From: Metallyticus violacea
Lineage: Eukaryota > Arthropoda > Insecta > Mantodea > Metallyticidae
Assembly (NCBI GenBank): GCA_030762175.1
Contig: CM060846.1
Location: forward strand, 186,860,041-186,924,040
Direction: 5' to 3'
Length of the DNA stretch: 64,000 bases
Shown: piece by piece, positions 11,109 to 21,700 of the stretch
How positions within the stretch are numbered: the first letter of the stretch is position 1
Layout: each line of letters begins with the position of its first letter
Program-made: the position numbers and the translations under genes
The notes under the pieces: model-generated
Database searches by the model: none
Told to the model about the DNA's origin: nothing
What the model saw: the letters and a program-made list of their open reading frames with translations, nothing else

Positions 11109-11414
11109 ATGGTGAAGACAGGATGCGCTCCCGCTGACCCAGGGACCATACAGATCAGAAGCACGACGCAGACACAAACTAACCGCATGCCCAGGCGGAG
11201 CGACTGCGAAGTGCCTGTGGAAGCTATACTGCAGGATCTGGATCTGAGTGATGACAGCGACTGCGGTTGGCGCGTCATCGACGAAGGCCAGCCTGCGGTC
11301 CCTGGCCCATCGCCTCGGACCAAATCCTCCGCCACGGAAGGGGACCAGCCCGGCTTGCCAGGTCGTGTGGAAGGAACCACGCAAAATGACTCTTACCTAA
11401 CAAAGACTTGTTAA
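11109..11414 (+). CDS. Short GC-rich ORF, likely N-terminus of a Penelope-like protein
   Basis: The frame is open upstream from 11073, but the ATG at 11109 follows a pyrimidine-rich leader and starts MVKTGCAPADPG. About 100 residues follow: an acidic stretch (LQDLDLSDDSDCGW) and a Pro-rich part (PAVPGPSPRTKSSATEG), ending at TAA 11412-11414. Base composition is clearly more GC-rich than the flanks, as in the endonuclease segment upstream. No catalytic domain is visible. I do not recognise the protein. Its position directly downstream of the terminal-repeat leader suggests the first exon-like part of a second, 3'-truncated Penelope unit. That link is inference. Confidence 0.45.
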   Translation: MVKTGCAPADPGTIQIRSTTQTQTNRMPRRSDCEVPVEAILQDLDLSDDSDCGWRVIDEGQPAVPGPSPRTKSSATEGDQPGLPGRVEGTTQNDSYLTKTC

Positions 11415-14119
11415 ATTTCTGAACTGTCTTTGCAAAATCAATTAATTTTAAAATTCACCGAGTCTTCGTAGGCAGCAAACCTTTCTTCTAATCTGTCTTG
11501 CTGAAGTTTTCCAGTCAAAATTATAGGGCCAATAGTGTGTATTAAATACTTATTTGCATAACTCAACCATTGAACTAAGCATATGATATGTATAATTAGT
11601 CCGTTTTCCTATTGTGCCACATGTCTAAGTATGTATTCAAATTTCGAAGAAATAAACAATTTGAATTATTAGTTCAAAACATTGGCGCAGCCCTTACATT
11701 TCCTGGTATATACCCCTTTCATTGGCTGTTTTAAATTGCAAGCTACCATCACTTTGTAAACAATTTTAAGAATTGGATGTTCCATCACTATTGCTCATAC
11801 TACATCTTGGTTTTTCAATGTTTCTTAGAACCATAAATATTTGGTTCAGTATTCACATAAATTATTTTTGCATTCATCAGTTTGTGATATACTATCTAAA
11901 GCAGAATAAAGTTGTTCCATATATGATAAATTAAATTTATGATTCCATCTGTTCAACCAATTATAGCAGGGGCATTTAAGAATATGAACTGTGTCAAACC
12001 GAAAAAAAAAATTCTTCGATATGTTAGCGTAAATTGGCCTGTGTAGTTTTTCAGGCTTCCACCATTCCAGAGTTCAAGCATGTTTCTATTTATACGAATA
12101 TTGCAAAAAATTAAACAAACTATGTGGAACCCAAGATATTTAATCAAATTGAATATTTCATTGGGGGTCTATATTTCAGTTTGCAGTTTTTTACATGATA
12201 AGCGCTGATTAAATTTTTATTCTGTGAATACAAAGGTGAAGACAAATAGTTGAATCCTTTTCTGCCATTACCATTATTTTCCTACATTTTAGGCTACTTT
12301 AGCCTTAAGGTTAACTTCATATAACATAACAGGCACAAATTTACCCTGGATCTGAAAGAGTTAACTGTTTTCTTTCAAAAATACTTTATTTCAAGGTGAT
12401 ATACTAAGAATAATGGGTCAATTTTACCAGGTACACATGATGTGGCAAATTCAAAATATTTGTATGTTTCGAAAACTAATGGAGTACTACAGAACAAGTA
12501 AAATGACTGCAACCCAAATAAACAGTTCTTGGGAATTTAAAGTTTGCTTAATGAGAGATAGATCCGGTTATTTCACAAAACTTTTGATTTTAATAACATT
12601 TTCTGCATCAAAATTATTTGAGTCTAATACCTCTTTCAAGAACGTTTTTTAAAGTATAATACCTTCACTGGTTACAAAATTCTCATTATTATAACTCTGA
12701 AGATGGTTCAGCCTATTGCCAAATTTAATCTCTTTATCACACTTGAGATTATCACGATGGATAAACTAGTCCATTTCTTCCCCAATCTATATCCTTTGGG
12801 AATCTAAGTACTGAAATGTCAGTGGCTCTATAGTTGAAATTACATTCAGAATCATAACTTTCTTAAAATTCACACATCTTTTATAGACGTACAAGCTATA
12901 TCTAAAAATGTGAAGCTATATACATTTTTGCGAATTACTACCCCTTTCAGGCAAAAAATAATCTCTGTGTACCTCACCCGTGATTTCCCAGTACCACATG
13001 TTTGCACACTATACAGTGAAAGCGACGTTATTTTGTTCAGTATCAAAAGATGCATTAAGATGCATCTGTATGCATATTGTAGATGGTCTTGGCTGATTGA
13101 ATATATATTCAATAGTATTCCATTGGTGGAAAAGAGGTCTGAGTAGCTGTAACTTTCAATGTTAAGTTGTTACCGTTTTATTTAATAATGCGATACATTC
13201 TGAGAGTTGGTTAAGTATAAGCGAAGGAAGCAGTAAAGAAACACGTTAATGGACTCTGTATTTATATTTTACAATAAGTTAAACGATGAATTTCACCATT
13301 GGATTGTTCTGTTCATCTATATAACTAGTTATTAAAATAAATAATTATAATTAAACATTATAAACATTATAAAATTCAAAACTACGAACAACCAAACTAT
13401 GAATTTGTTTTCTAATAGCAATATATTAACTATTACTAAAAACCATTTCCACCTCTATATTTAACAAGGAGTTATGTTGAGAATTCGGTGTATTTCAAGG
13501 CACTAAGGAAAAATGCAATACGATTTATTTTCAGCAATTTTAAATTAATTAATTTACATTTTGAAATTAGTTAATTAATTTATATTTTATTGTTCTCTAT
13601 GTTAAAGATGATTTAAACATTTTAAATTTCAATAACACTTTTTTAAGTTTAGAAAGTGTTAAAATAAAAAAAATAATGCACATTGAAATGTGTATGACAG
13701 ACATCTGTATTAAGTGTTTCCTGTAGTCTAAACGCCAGATAATATGAATTATTTGGAATAGTATTATGTTTAGCGGCATTTTTGAGGTAATAGTTATTTT
13801 TGGTGCACATATAACAGAAATATCTGATTTGGACGATGAATATTTTAAAATTCCATAAACTGATATACATGATCTGTTATTCTTGATATTTTTGCACAGA
13901 ATGCATGTTTTCCAGAGTTAATCCACCAGTATTCGGAAAACCATAGCTATTGGTATTCCTAATTAGGTATGTGCACATGTTTGGTACAATGAATGTAAAT
14001 ATCAAAATTATGAGCTCTCCTACTCCTGTATGAGATGGTGTGCTCACCACCACCTCGGCTGCTTTCACTCGCCATGAAATTTGTAAGAAAGGACATTTTC
14101 CAGATAAAGGTTTGAAAAG
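11415..14119. other. AT-rich intronic DNA, no gene
   Basis: Several ORFs of 60-80 codons occur on both strands, but all are AT-driven, overlap one another and show no domain. I see nothing else. Confidence 0.5.
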
Positions 14120-14128
14120 GCAAGATAG
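14120..14128. repeat. Target-site duplication of LINE copy 2 (3' side)
   Basis: GCAAGATAG, identical to 20097-20105, directly next to the (GAT)n tail. Confidence 0.85.
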
Positions 14129-14183
14129 ATGATGATGATGATTATTGCTTAACGGCGCAAAAATTCTATGGTCATTAGCGCCC
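14129..14183 (-). other. LINE 3' terminal stem and triplet tail
   Basis: On the element strand, GGCGC (14182-14178) can pair with GCGCC (14158-14154) around a 19-base loop, followed shortly by ATCATCATCATC at the very 3' end. A 3' stem plus simple-repeat tail is a usual site for reverse-transcriptase recognition in such elements; function here is inferred. Confidence 0.5.
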
Positions 14184-14272
14184 AAACACATCAAGTACTG
14201 TGCCAGGAATAAAAAATAAATGAACAAATAACGCAAATACTGCGCATAATGAACTAACAGTAGCACTTGGTG

Positions 14273-14630
14273 CAATAAAATTTATACCCCAAAACAAATA
14301 ACAAAGGTATAAGGCGCCACAAACATAAGGGTGTTACTAAAACACAGCCGCAAGAGCGGAAAACACAACAGTCCTGTAATAGACTAAAAACGTAGCAATA
14401 AAACCCCGAAGCAAACACAGGGTAATATGGTCAACAAACAAAGACCGGTAGGAAAACAAATCAGCAAGAGCTGATAACAAATCACTCTTATAAAAGATTA
14501 AAATGGTTAACAATAAAGCCCCAAAACAAATAACAAGGGTAATGTGCAAAACAACAATGAAAGACTAGTTAAACACGATTCAGCAAAAGCTGAAAAAACA
14601 ACAGTCTTAACAGAGTATAAAAATGCCGTC
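14273..14630 (-). repeat. LINE 3' UTR: three ~118-bp tandem repeats, each with a hairpin
   Basis: Units start at 14273, 14396 and 14511, each with 'caataaa' then 'cccc/ccccaaaac', an A/C-rich centre, a hairpin and an AT-rich end. Hairpins: CCGC-AAGA-GCGG at 14348-14359, TCAGC-AAGA-GCTGA at 14461-14474, TCAGC-AAAA-GCTGA at 14580-14593. Stem bases change but pairing is kept. Confidence 0.75.
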
Positions 14631-14650
14631 AATGGTAAAAAGATAAAACC

Positions 14651-17600
14651 TCACACCTTGCTCCAAAAACCAGAAACACGGATAAAACGGAGCACTCGCT
14701 CAACAGCAACGCCATCATCTGCGAGGAGGTCCTCAATAGAGGAGGGCAAACCTAGGCTATGTCTAAAAGCTGCCAGATGATGGCATTCAATTAAAATGTG
14801 ACGCACTGTAAAGGGGTGGTCACAGTAAGGGCAAGCTGGTGCGGGTTGACCATTAAAAAGGTGAGAGTGACTAAAATGCCCAATCCTAAGGCGAGCAAAA
14901 ATTACTTCTTCCCGATGAACAGCGCTAGAAGAAGTCGACCAGTTAAAAGGGGATGATTTACATTCCCGAAGCTTATTGGCGAGTATTAAATCCCACTCAT
15001 CGCGCCAGCGCGAGAGAATGCCTTTACGTAATAAATGGTTAAAATCGCCAAAATAAAAACGTTGCTCAGCAGGGTCTAAAAGAGCGGATTTAGCTGCGAC
15101 ACCTGCGGCCTCATTACCTTTGAGTCCCACATGTCCAGGTACCCATAACAGTGTCACCCTGACGCCAGCGTCGAAAAGAGTTACCACTATAACCTGGGTC
15201 TTCTGCACAAGGGGGTGGTGGTTGTACAGATTTCTAAAACTTAAAATTGCACTCAAAGAGTCAGAACAAATAACAGTATTCCCAAGCCCGTGAACAGAAA
15301 TAAATAAAGCCGCCCGATAAATAGCATAAAGCTCTGCTATAAAAATACATGTCGCAACGTTAAGACCAAACGTAAAACATGCTCCATTAAAAACAAAAGT
15401 ACATCCTACACCTGTGTCAGATTTCGAGCCGTAGGTATATATAAAATTCCAGCCATTAAAAGAGGGTTGGATCTCGCTAAAATAACAACGAATAATATGT
15501 GCTGCGGTCGAAGATTTCGGACAGGACGCAAGCCCAAGATGAACGGGGGCCTCTGCTAAAATCCAGGGGGGAGAAGAAGTTTCCCCGGCTAAGAAAAAAG
15601 CAGGTAACTCAGAGTCAAACGTCCGTAAAATCTCCCGAAAACGAAAGCCAGCAGGCTTAGGAGTAAAAGACCGAACAGCATAAAAACGATCCAAAGACAC
15701 ATTAAAAATGGCTCGTTCGTGGGATGACCAGGTTGCGCAGCTAGTCGACAACCGAAAGCAGAAAGTAAAACATCCCTACGATAAAACAACGGAGGTTCTC
15801 CAGACTCCGCACATAAACTCAACACAGGACTGTTGGGGAATGCTCCAATGGCAGCACGGATATCCCGGTGATGAATCGGGTTCAGGCGACGCAGAACAGA
15901 AGGCCGCGCAGAGCCATAAACAACACTGCCATAATCCAATTTGGACCGGATAAGAGAGCGGTAAAAACGCAAAAGGATAGTCCGGTCAGCTCCCCAAGAA
16001 GTGCCACTTAAAACACGTAAAATACAAACAGAACGTTCACACTTGCCTCTGAGTTGTGCTATATGTGATGACCAGCATAGTTTCCTATCCAAAACCAAGC
16101 CAAGGAATCGAACTTCGTCTGCGAAAACAAGAGCGTCTGGGCCAAGACGGAGCGAAGGTGGAAGATACTCCTTGTGACTCCAGAAGTTCATGCAGGCGGT
16201 CTTCTTTGCGGAGAATCGGGACCCGTGATTCACACTCCAAGCGTAAAGGCGGTCGAGACAGCATTGGAGGCGGCGTTCCAAGAGACAGTTCTCCGAGAGG
16301 AAAGATAAACGGCAAAATCGTCTACAAATAACGACGATTGTATTCCTGGCGGTAAACACTCGGTGATAGAGTTAATAGCAATGGCGAACAGAGTGCAACT
16401 ATGTACCGAGCCCTAAGGTACACCGTTCTCTTGAATAAAACTAGATGATAAACTGACCCCACGCGTACATTAAAAACCCGGTCTTTCATAAAATCCTGAG
16501 TAAAAACTGACATGCGCCCACGTATGTTCCAATGGTGAAGCGTTCGGAGGATACCGCCTCTCCAGTAAGTATCATACACTTTCTCCAGATCAAAAAATAC
16601 AGCAACCGTTTGGCACTTCCGAATAAAACCGTCCATTATGTGGGTTGAAAGAGATACAAGATGGTCGACGGAGGAACGGTGACGACGAAAACCGCACTGA
16701 GCGTTCGTCAATAGATGCCTCGACTCCAACCACCACATAAGCCGACCGTTAATCATGCGTTCCATCACCTTGCAGACGCAGCTGGTGAGGGAAATCGGAC
16801 GGTAACTGGAAGGAAGATGAGGGTCCTTTCCAGGCTTAGGTATAGGAATGACGGTGGCCAACCGCCAAGCGCTAGGAAATGTGCCATTACACCAAATAAA
16901 ATTAAAAGTATGTAATTAAAAAAATTTGCCTTCCGCTGACAAATGCTGCAACATAGCAACATGAATACCATCTGGCCCTGGTGCACAGTGTCTAGAGCTC
17001 TTAAGGGCATGCTCGAATTCCTTAGAGTTAAAGGGGACATTGTAGCACTCCTGATGGTCGGAGAAAAAAAAGAAGCTCTTCGACTCGACCTGCTCTTTAA
17101 TCGTGCGAAAAGCAGCGGGATAGTTGGCCGAGCTTGAAACATCAGCGAAAGTACGCCCTAAAATTTTGGCGACATCAATCGGAGTAGTGATAACCCGATT
17201 TAAATTCCGAAGACCGGGTATGGGCGTAAACCTAGGTTTGCCCGCAACGCGGCGTAGTCGTTCCCAAACTACGGATGAAGGCGTTGTGCGGTTAAAAGAC
17301 GAGGTAAAAGCAATCCAAGAAGCCTTTTTGCTATCCTTAATGACTCGACGGCATTTGGCGCGCAGTTGTTTATAGCGAATCATATTTGCCGAAGTAGGGT
17401 GGCGACGAAAAGCTCGGAGAGCACCTCGGCGTGCACGCAAGCATCCCGGCATTCGTCGGTCCACCAGGGAACCGGTAAGCGTCTGGGGTGACAAGACGAC
17501 CGGGGAATAGCCTGATCTGCGGCTGTTGTGATGACCGTACTGAGGTGCTCGATCGCGACGTCGATAGATTGAAATTCACACCCTGAAAATTCGGCCATAG

Positions 17601-18363
17601 ATCGAAAGAGAGGCCAGTTCGCCTTTTCAAAGAGCCACTTTGGCGCACGCTGTGAATGTGCGTTTGAAGAGAGTACATGGATCTGACACGGAAAATGGTC
17701 ACTGGAATATAAATCGGAGATGACGTTCCAGGTAAAATGAACAGCAAGTGAGGCAGAACAAAAAGCTAGGTCCAAGTGAGAAAAACAATGAGTGCTGTCA
17801 GAAATAAAAGTAGGATCACCAGTGTTGAGCAAAATGAGGTGTTGGCCGTTTAGGAAGTCAGCCAACATACTACCCCTTGCACACTCCGAGTTGGAACCCC
17901 ACAGGGGATGGTGAGCATTAAAGTCCCCCAGAAGTAGGAGAGGCGGCGGTAGCCCAGATAAAAGATTATCCAGATAAATTGTTGCCACAGTGGCAGAAGG
18001 AGGCAAGTATACAGTACAAACTGAAAAACTTAAGCCTGACAAGTGGACTGTAACTGCAACAGCTTGTAAAGGCGTCTGGAGATTGAGTGAAGTACTGTAA
18101 ACGCCATCTCGGATTAAAATGAATACTCCGCCATGCGCGGGGGTGCCGTCCTCGGGAGGAAGATCATACCTCACCGAACTGTATCCGCGGAGAGTGAAGG
18201 AATCCTGTGGTCGAAGTTTAGTCTCTTGGAGACACACAATCGGTGAGTCAGACGATCGTAAAAGTAACTCCAAGTCAGGTCTTGGACTGCGGAGTCCACG
18301 CACATTCCATGAAAGGATAGCCATTATTAAAATTATATAAAATAAATAAAAAATTAACCACAT
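14651..18363 (-). pseudogene. LINE copy 2 ORF2: endonuclease, RT, RNase H
   Basis: The ATG at 18363 overlaps the ORF1 stop (TAATG); a second in-frame ATG at 18324 begins the endonuclease core MAILSWNVRGL. Endonuclease motifs: LQETKL, GDFNAHHPLWGS and SSDHFPC. The RT follows with CAPGPDGIH, YRPISLTSC, QCGFRRHRSS, FDLEKVYD and a readable FVDDFA. The thumb has SKLDYGSVVYGSA. RNase H (about 15440-15080) has YTYGSKSD, AELYAIY, CSDSLSAI and WVPGHVGLKGNEAAG. A knuckle CPYCDHPFTVRHILIEC (near 14800) ends the protein. Frameshifts lie near 17450, 16950, 16400 and 15650. The RNase H first Asp (usual YTDGS) is Tyr, and the last (usual NEAAD) is Gly. Confidence 0.9.
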
Positions 18364-19669
18364 TACTTTTTATTCGGTCCAGGACGAATCAGGCGTCCCT
18401 TTTTTAACCGCGTGGGACTCGGTGGTTTTGCCGGAGCAGGCACATCCTGCTCCATTACATCCTCAGAGGGAGGGCTCTCCCGCTGAGAAGAGTCAACCGA
18501 TTCCATAACCTGGAATCTGTTGAAGGTGGAAAGAGGCGGTGACGGCGACCGCCTAGCGGGCTTGCTCCGGTATCCATCATGGGAACTCGATCTCCGAGGT
18601 GGAGAAGGGTTCGATCTCTGCTTCTTGTCAGTGGACGATTTCATAAAATCAGTACGAGTGTAAGAATTCTTAAATTTGATAGCCGGAGCATCGAAAACAA
18701 TAGGCCTGGGCTTGGCTGGAGAACGTTTAGCGGAGCTCGATGCACTAGGGACCTTTGTGAAAACCAAGTCACAAGTCTGAGTGCTGCTATCTCGCTTCTG
18801 GATAGGAGATGAAGCTACAGCGCTGTACGTACCGGTCTTAGGTATCACAGGTAGACGATATTGGAATCGTTTCCGGGCCTCACTGAAGGAGAGTTTTTCC
18901 TTCACCCGGATCTCCTGGATGCAGCGCTCTTCCTGTTAGCGAGGACAATTGCGGGACGAAGCTGGATGGTCACCGCTGCATTTCACACAGACGGGAGCAG
19001 ATAGACAGGCTCCTTCGTGACTTTCTGTACCGCAAGTGCTACAGGTGGCATGAGCACTCTTACACGACATGCGAGGGTGGCCGAAGCGTTGACATTGAAA
19101 GCATCGCATGGGGCTGGGGATATATGGGCACACCTCTATAACCTCATAACCAGCTTTAATCCTGTGCGGTAACTCGACTCGGTTAAAAGTGAGGAAGAGA
19201 GTGCGGGTGGGTTGCACTTCACCTTCCTTTTTCGCCTGTACACGTTACACTGATGTGACTCCTTGGTCTTCCAGACAACCCTGGATCTCCGAATCAGACA
19301 TGCCATCGAGAACATTGGTGGTTATAACTCCTCGCGACGAGTTGAGAGTTCGGTGTTGTTCAACACGGATCGGGTATCCGTGGAGTATCGTCGCCTTGAG
19401 CAGTGAGTTAGTTTGTGACATTGCTTGTGTCTCCACCAACAGGGAACCATTTCGAAGTCGTGTACAAGACTTAACAGGTCCAGAAATGCTATCAATTCCC
19501 TTCTGAATAATAAAAGGGTTCACTCGAATAAAAGACTGGCCTTCTTCAGTTCTACTAATAACTAAGTAACGAGGGTAAGACGGCTCTGTTACTTCTCTTA
19601 CGTCCACTCTTTTACGTTTTATTTGATAGGTGGGTTATTGTTTACCATAGTGTTTTCATCTTCCACCAT
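18363..19669 (-). pseudogene. LINE copy 2 ORF1 (zinc-knuckle RNA-binding protein)
   Basis: About 435 codons from MVEDENTMV at 19669 to GRLIRPGPNKK at 18363. The middle carries CCHC knuckles: CFQCQRFGHPRMSC, CSTCGTESHEGAC and CVKCSGDHPASSRNC (19105-18945). The C-terminal third is basic and Ser/Pro-rich (RRSPSPP). A frameshift lies near 19625. Two TAA stops (19247-19245 and 18938-18936) fall in an otherwise continuous frame; at both places copy 1 has a Tyr codon. The protein would coat the element RNA and act as a chaperone, by family analogy. Confidence 0.85.
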
Positions 19670-20096
19670 TGCAGCTGTCTCCGATGGCAGGCTGCTTCCT
19701 GGGCGCCACCCCGGCTCAGGTGACCGGTCCTGGCCTAGACAAAGTCACCTCAGGGTCAAACCTCCCGGATCAAGACAGAGGTACCCAATTGCCTACAGGA
19801 AGTTCGCAGCTCATGCAATGGCCCCTCCCCGGGCCTGGCCTTTACCAGGAGATACGCTCTCGCCCTACATGATGGCCCAGTGCTGGGAGTCACGCCATTA
19901 CCCAGTCACATTTTAATCGTGTCAAACACGGGGGCATCCTTCAGACTAAAAGCAGGGAGGTTTAAAAGTAAAAAGTAAAATGGAGACAAACTAAAAAGGA
20001 GTCAAACGCGCTGAGCGCGGACCTATGGGAGCAGCTCGGGTGCCTCGGGGTTGCTACGCCCCGTACCCAAAAAATTTGGGCCCCTGAGGGGGAAAA
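19670..20096 (-). promoter_or_regulatory. LINE copy 2 5' UTR
   Basis: GC-rich leader of about 427 bases, well conserved with 3725-4145. Non-LTR elements of this type carry an internal promoter at their 5' end; no promoter element could be assigned by eye. The first ~85 bases include 'gggtacggggcgtag' and 'gtccgcgctcagcgcg'. Confidence 0.5.
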
Positions 20097-20105
20097 GCAA
20101 GATAG
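20097..20105. repeat. Target-site duplication of LINE copy 2 (5' side)
   Basis: GCAAGATAG, identical to 14120-14128, directly next to the 5' UTR start shared with copy 1. Confidence 0.85.
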
Positions 20106-20869
20106 GTGGAGCGGATGGAAATCTCTCTGCCAAATTTCCGCTTGGAACATTGTATTTGCTGCATGATTTACATTAAATGTTTAGTAATATTACAATTCAT
20201 AATAGTTTACAATTTGGTTCTTAGCATCATAAAATTCATTAATCAATAATGTAAGTTCTTTGACACAATAAAATAATGGTTTGCTGAAATACACATACTC
20301 CTTCGCATTTTGGTTTACTGGTTTTAAGTCAGCGGTTTGAAAATGTATTAATAAAATACACTAAAACTTACAGATTTTACCTACAATACCATAAATGGTT
20401 CATAATAATGCATGTTATAAAAGAACAAACCGAAAACAATAGTGATAGCGTTAGACCTCATCAATTTTATATAAATCACCAAGACGCACTTTACTAGAAA
20501 GAAATAACTGAGAGACTGTTGTATGTTTCATAGTTTTGGGAATTATTTTCATTAAGTATTTTTAAGAAAACTTATAAAAATGAAAAGTTTCTTTAGGGAA
20601 CTTACCAAAGTAATTTTCACAAAATTCATATACCTACAATGTGGAAATTCCCATTATTGATGACCCAATTTTTAGTTTTCTTTGTTTTACTCTTCACTAT
20701 ATTTACATATAGTGTAAAATTTCAATATATTACTTGAATTCATTTATGTACTTAATGCTTATGAAAGATATAGAGATTTTGGTTCTGCGTTATGCCTCCT
20801 TAATTAGTGCCTTTTTTGAACATATTGTAATTTAAGTTTTGAGCAAAACAACGCCACATAATCACTCAT
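20106..20869. other. AT-rich intronic DNA, no gene
   Basis: Continuation of the pre-insertion sequence. Nothing recognised. Confidence 0.5.
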
Positions 20870-21345
20870 TATCAAGCTGGGCATTTCAGGTTGTAACACT
20901 CTGGACTTGCATTCGAGAAGTCCTAAGTTCAATTCCCGTTGGGCCACTCATCCTGACCTTAGGTTTGTTTGGTTTCTCTGATCACTTAGGCGATGGATCT
21001 TTACATTCCAAGAATTTTCCGTTTTACTATTTCATTCCAATGGTTCCCTTATTGGATCAAAAGCGCCAGGATGAAGTGGGCTGGCGCGGTGTAATGGCGA
21101 CTTGCGATTTGGAGAGGTTTCTGCCCCGTCGTCTGGAATGAAAGATGACTTTCTGAGGGGCTCCACCAGTGTCAGAGTATTCTATCTGGAAACATGTTAG
21201 GAACCCCGTCTACTTCTGCCCAGAGAGCGCCCATATAGCTCCACCCGGTGTTTTCTCACCTTATGCCTTCCTGCCGGAGATGCCTCTATTGGAGGACGTA
21301 GGCGCAAAGGGCTAACCGTGAGCACGGATCGTGTACCGAATGTAT
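20870..21345 (+). repeat. SINE family C (tRNA-derived), longest copy
   Basis: The head resembles a tRNA: 'tcaggttgtaacactctgg' (box A region) and 'taagttcaattcccgttgg' (box B). The body has 'ccttaggtttgtttggttt' and 'cacttaggcgatggatct'. The distal part has 'ccgtctacttctgcccag', 'ggacgtaggcgcaaaggg' and 'ccgtgagcacgg'. Parts recur at 32450-32720 (body) and 33745-33890 (distal part), which supports a dispersed family. Confidence 0.6.
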
Positions 21346-21409
21346 CTTTCTCTGTCCCAGACCATACACCCAATCACCCATCATATTTATAAAACGTTAA
21401 TGCCATTAG

Positions 21410-21700
21410 GCTACTACTTATTTATTTACGGATGCTCTTTAACATCTCAGGTCATCAGCGTTCAATTCAAACCAGGGCGTGAAACAGTCGACAAATTTTA
21501 CTCAAATGCCTCTTCTATCAGGCTTGAGGTTTTTTACGTATCATAAATCTACGACAAAGGACCCATGGCTTTATTTCCTTTACGAGGAAACTCATACTTA
21601 GGATTTTATACCCGAAAAAATCGAACAACCCTGTCTGGATTTGAACCCGAGATCTTGGGTCCACGAGGCAAGTACGGTTACCATTACACCACCAGAGCTG
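21410..21700 (-). repeat. SINE family A copy
   Basis: Minus-strand copy of the SINE at 9043: box A-like 'tggtggtgtaatggtaacc', box B-like 'gggttcaaatccaga', body 'cctcaagcctgatagaaga' and end 'agagcatccgtaaataaat'. More diverged than the 9043 copy; no clean target duplication. Confidence 0.8.

Larger units (their letters stand above)
9612..11414 (+). mobile_element. Penelope-like element, composite of two truncated units
   Basis: Penelope-like elements encode a reverse transcriptase linked to a GIY-YIG endonuclease and often carry long terminal repeats in direct or inverted orientation. Here an inverted arm (9612-9730) precedes a C-terminal coding segment (9735-10530). The facing arm (10523-10640) continues into a GC-richer leader (10640-11100) and an ORF start (11109-11414). 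I read this as a 5'-truncated unit joined to the 5' end of a second unit. It is a pseudogene because of an in-frame TGA and because the reverse transcriptase palm is missing. Confidence 0.75.
14129..20096 (-). mobile_element. Full-length I/Jockey-type LINE, copy 2, with 9-bp TSD
   Basis: Complete non-LTR element of 5,968 bp. The identical 9-base words GCAAGATAG at 14120-14128 and 20097-20105 flank it, giving both ends. In RNA order: 5' UTR (20096-19670), ORF1 (19669-18363), ORF2 with endonuclease, reverse transcriptase, RNase H and a C-terminal CCHC-type knuckle (18363-14651), 3' UTR (14650-14129) with three tandem repeats, and a short (ATC)n tail. The bases next to the 5' junction (runs of G and A) make the exact edge uncertain by a few bases. 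Both ORFs are broken. It is on the same strand as the Dscam gene. Confidence 0.93.
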
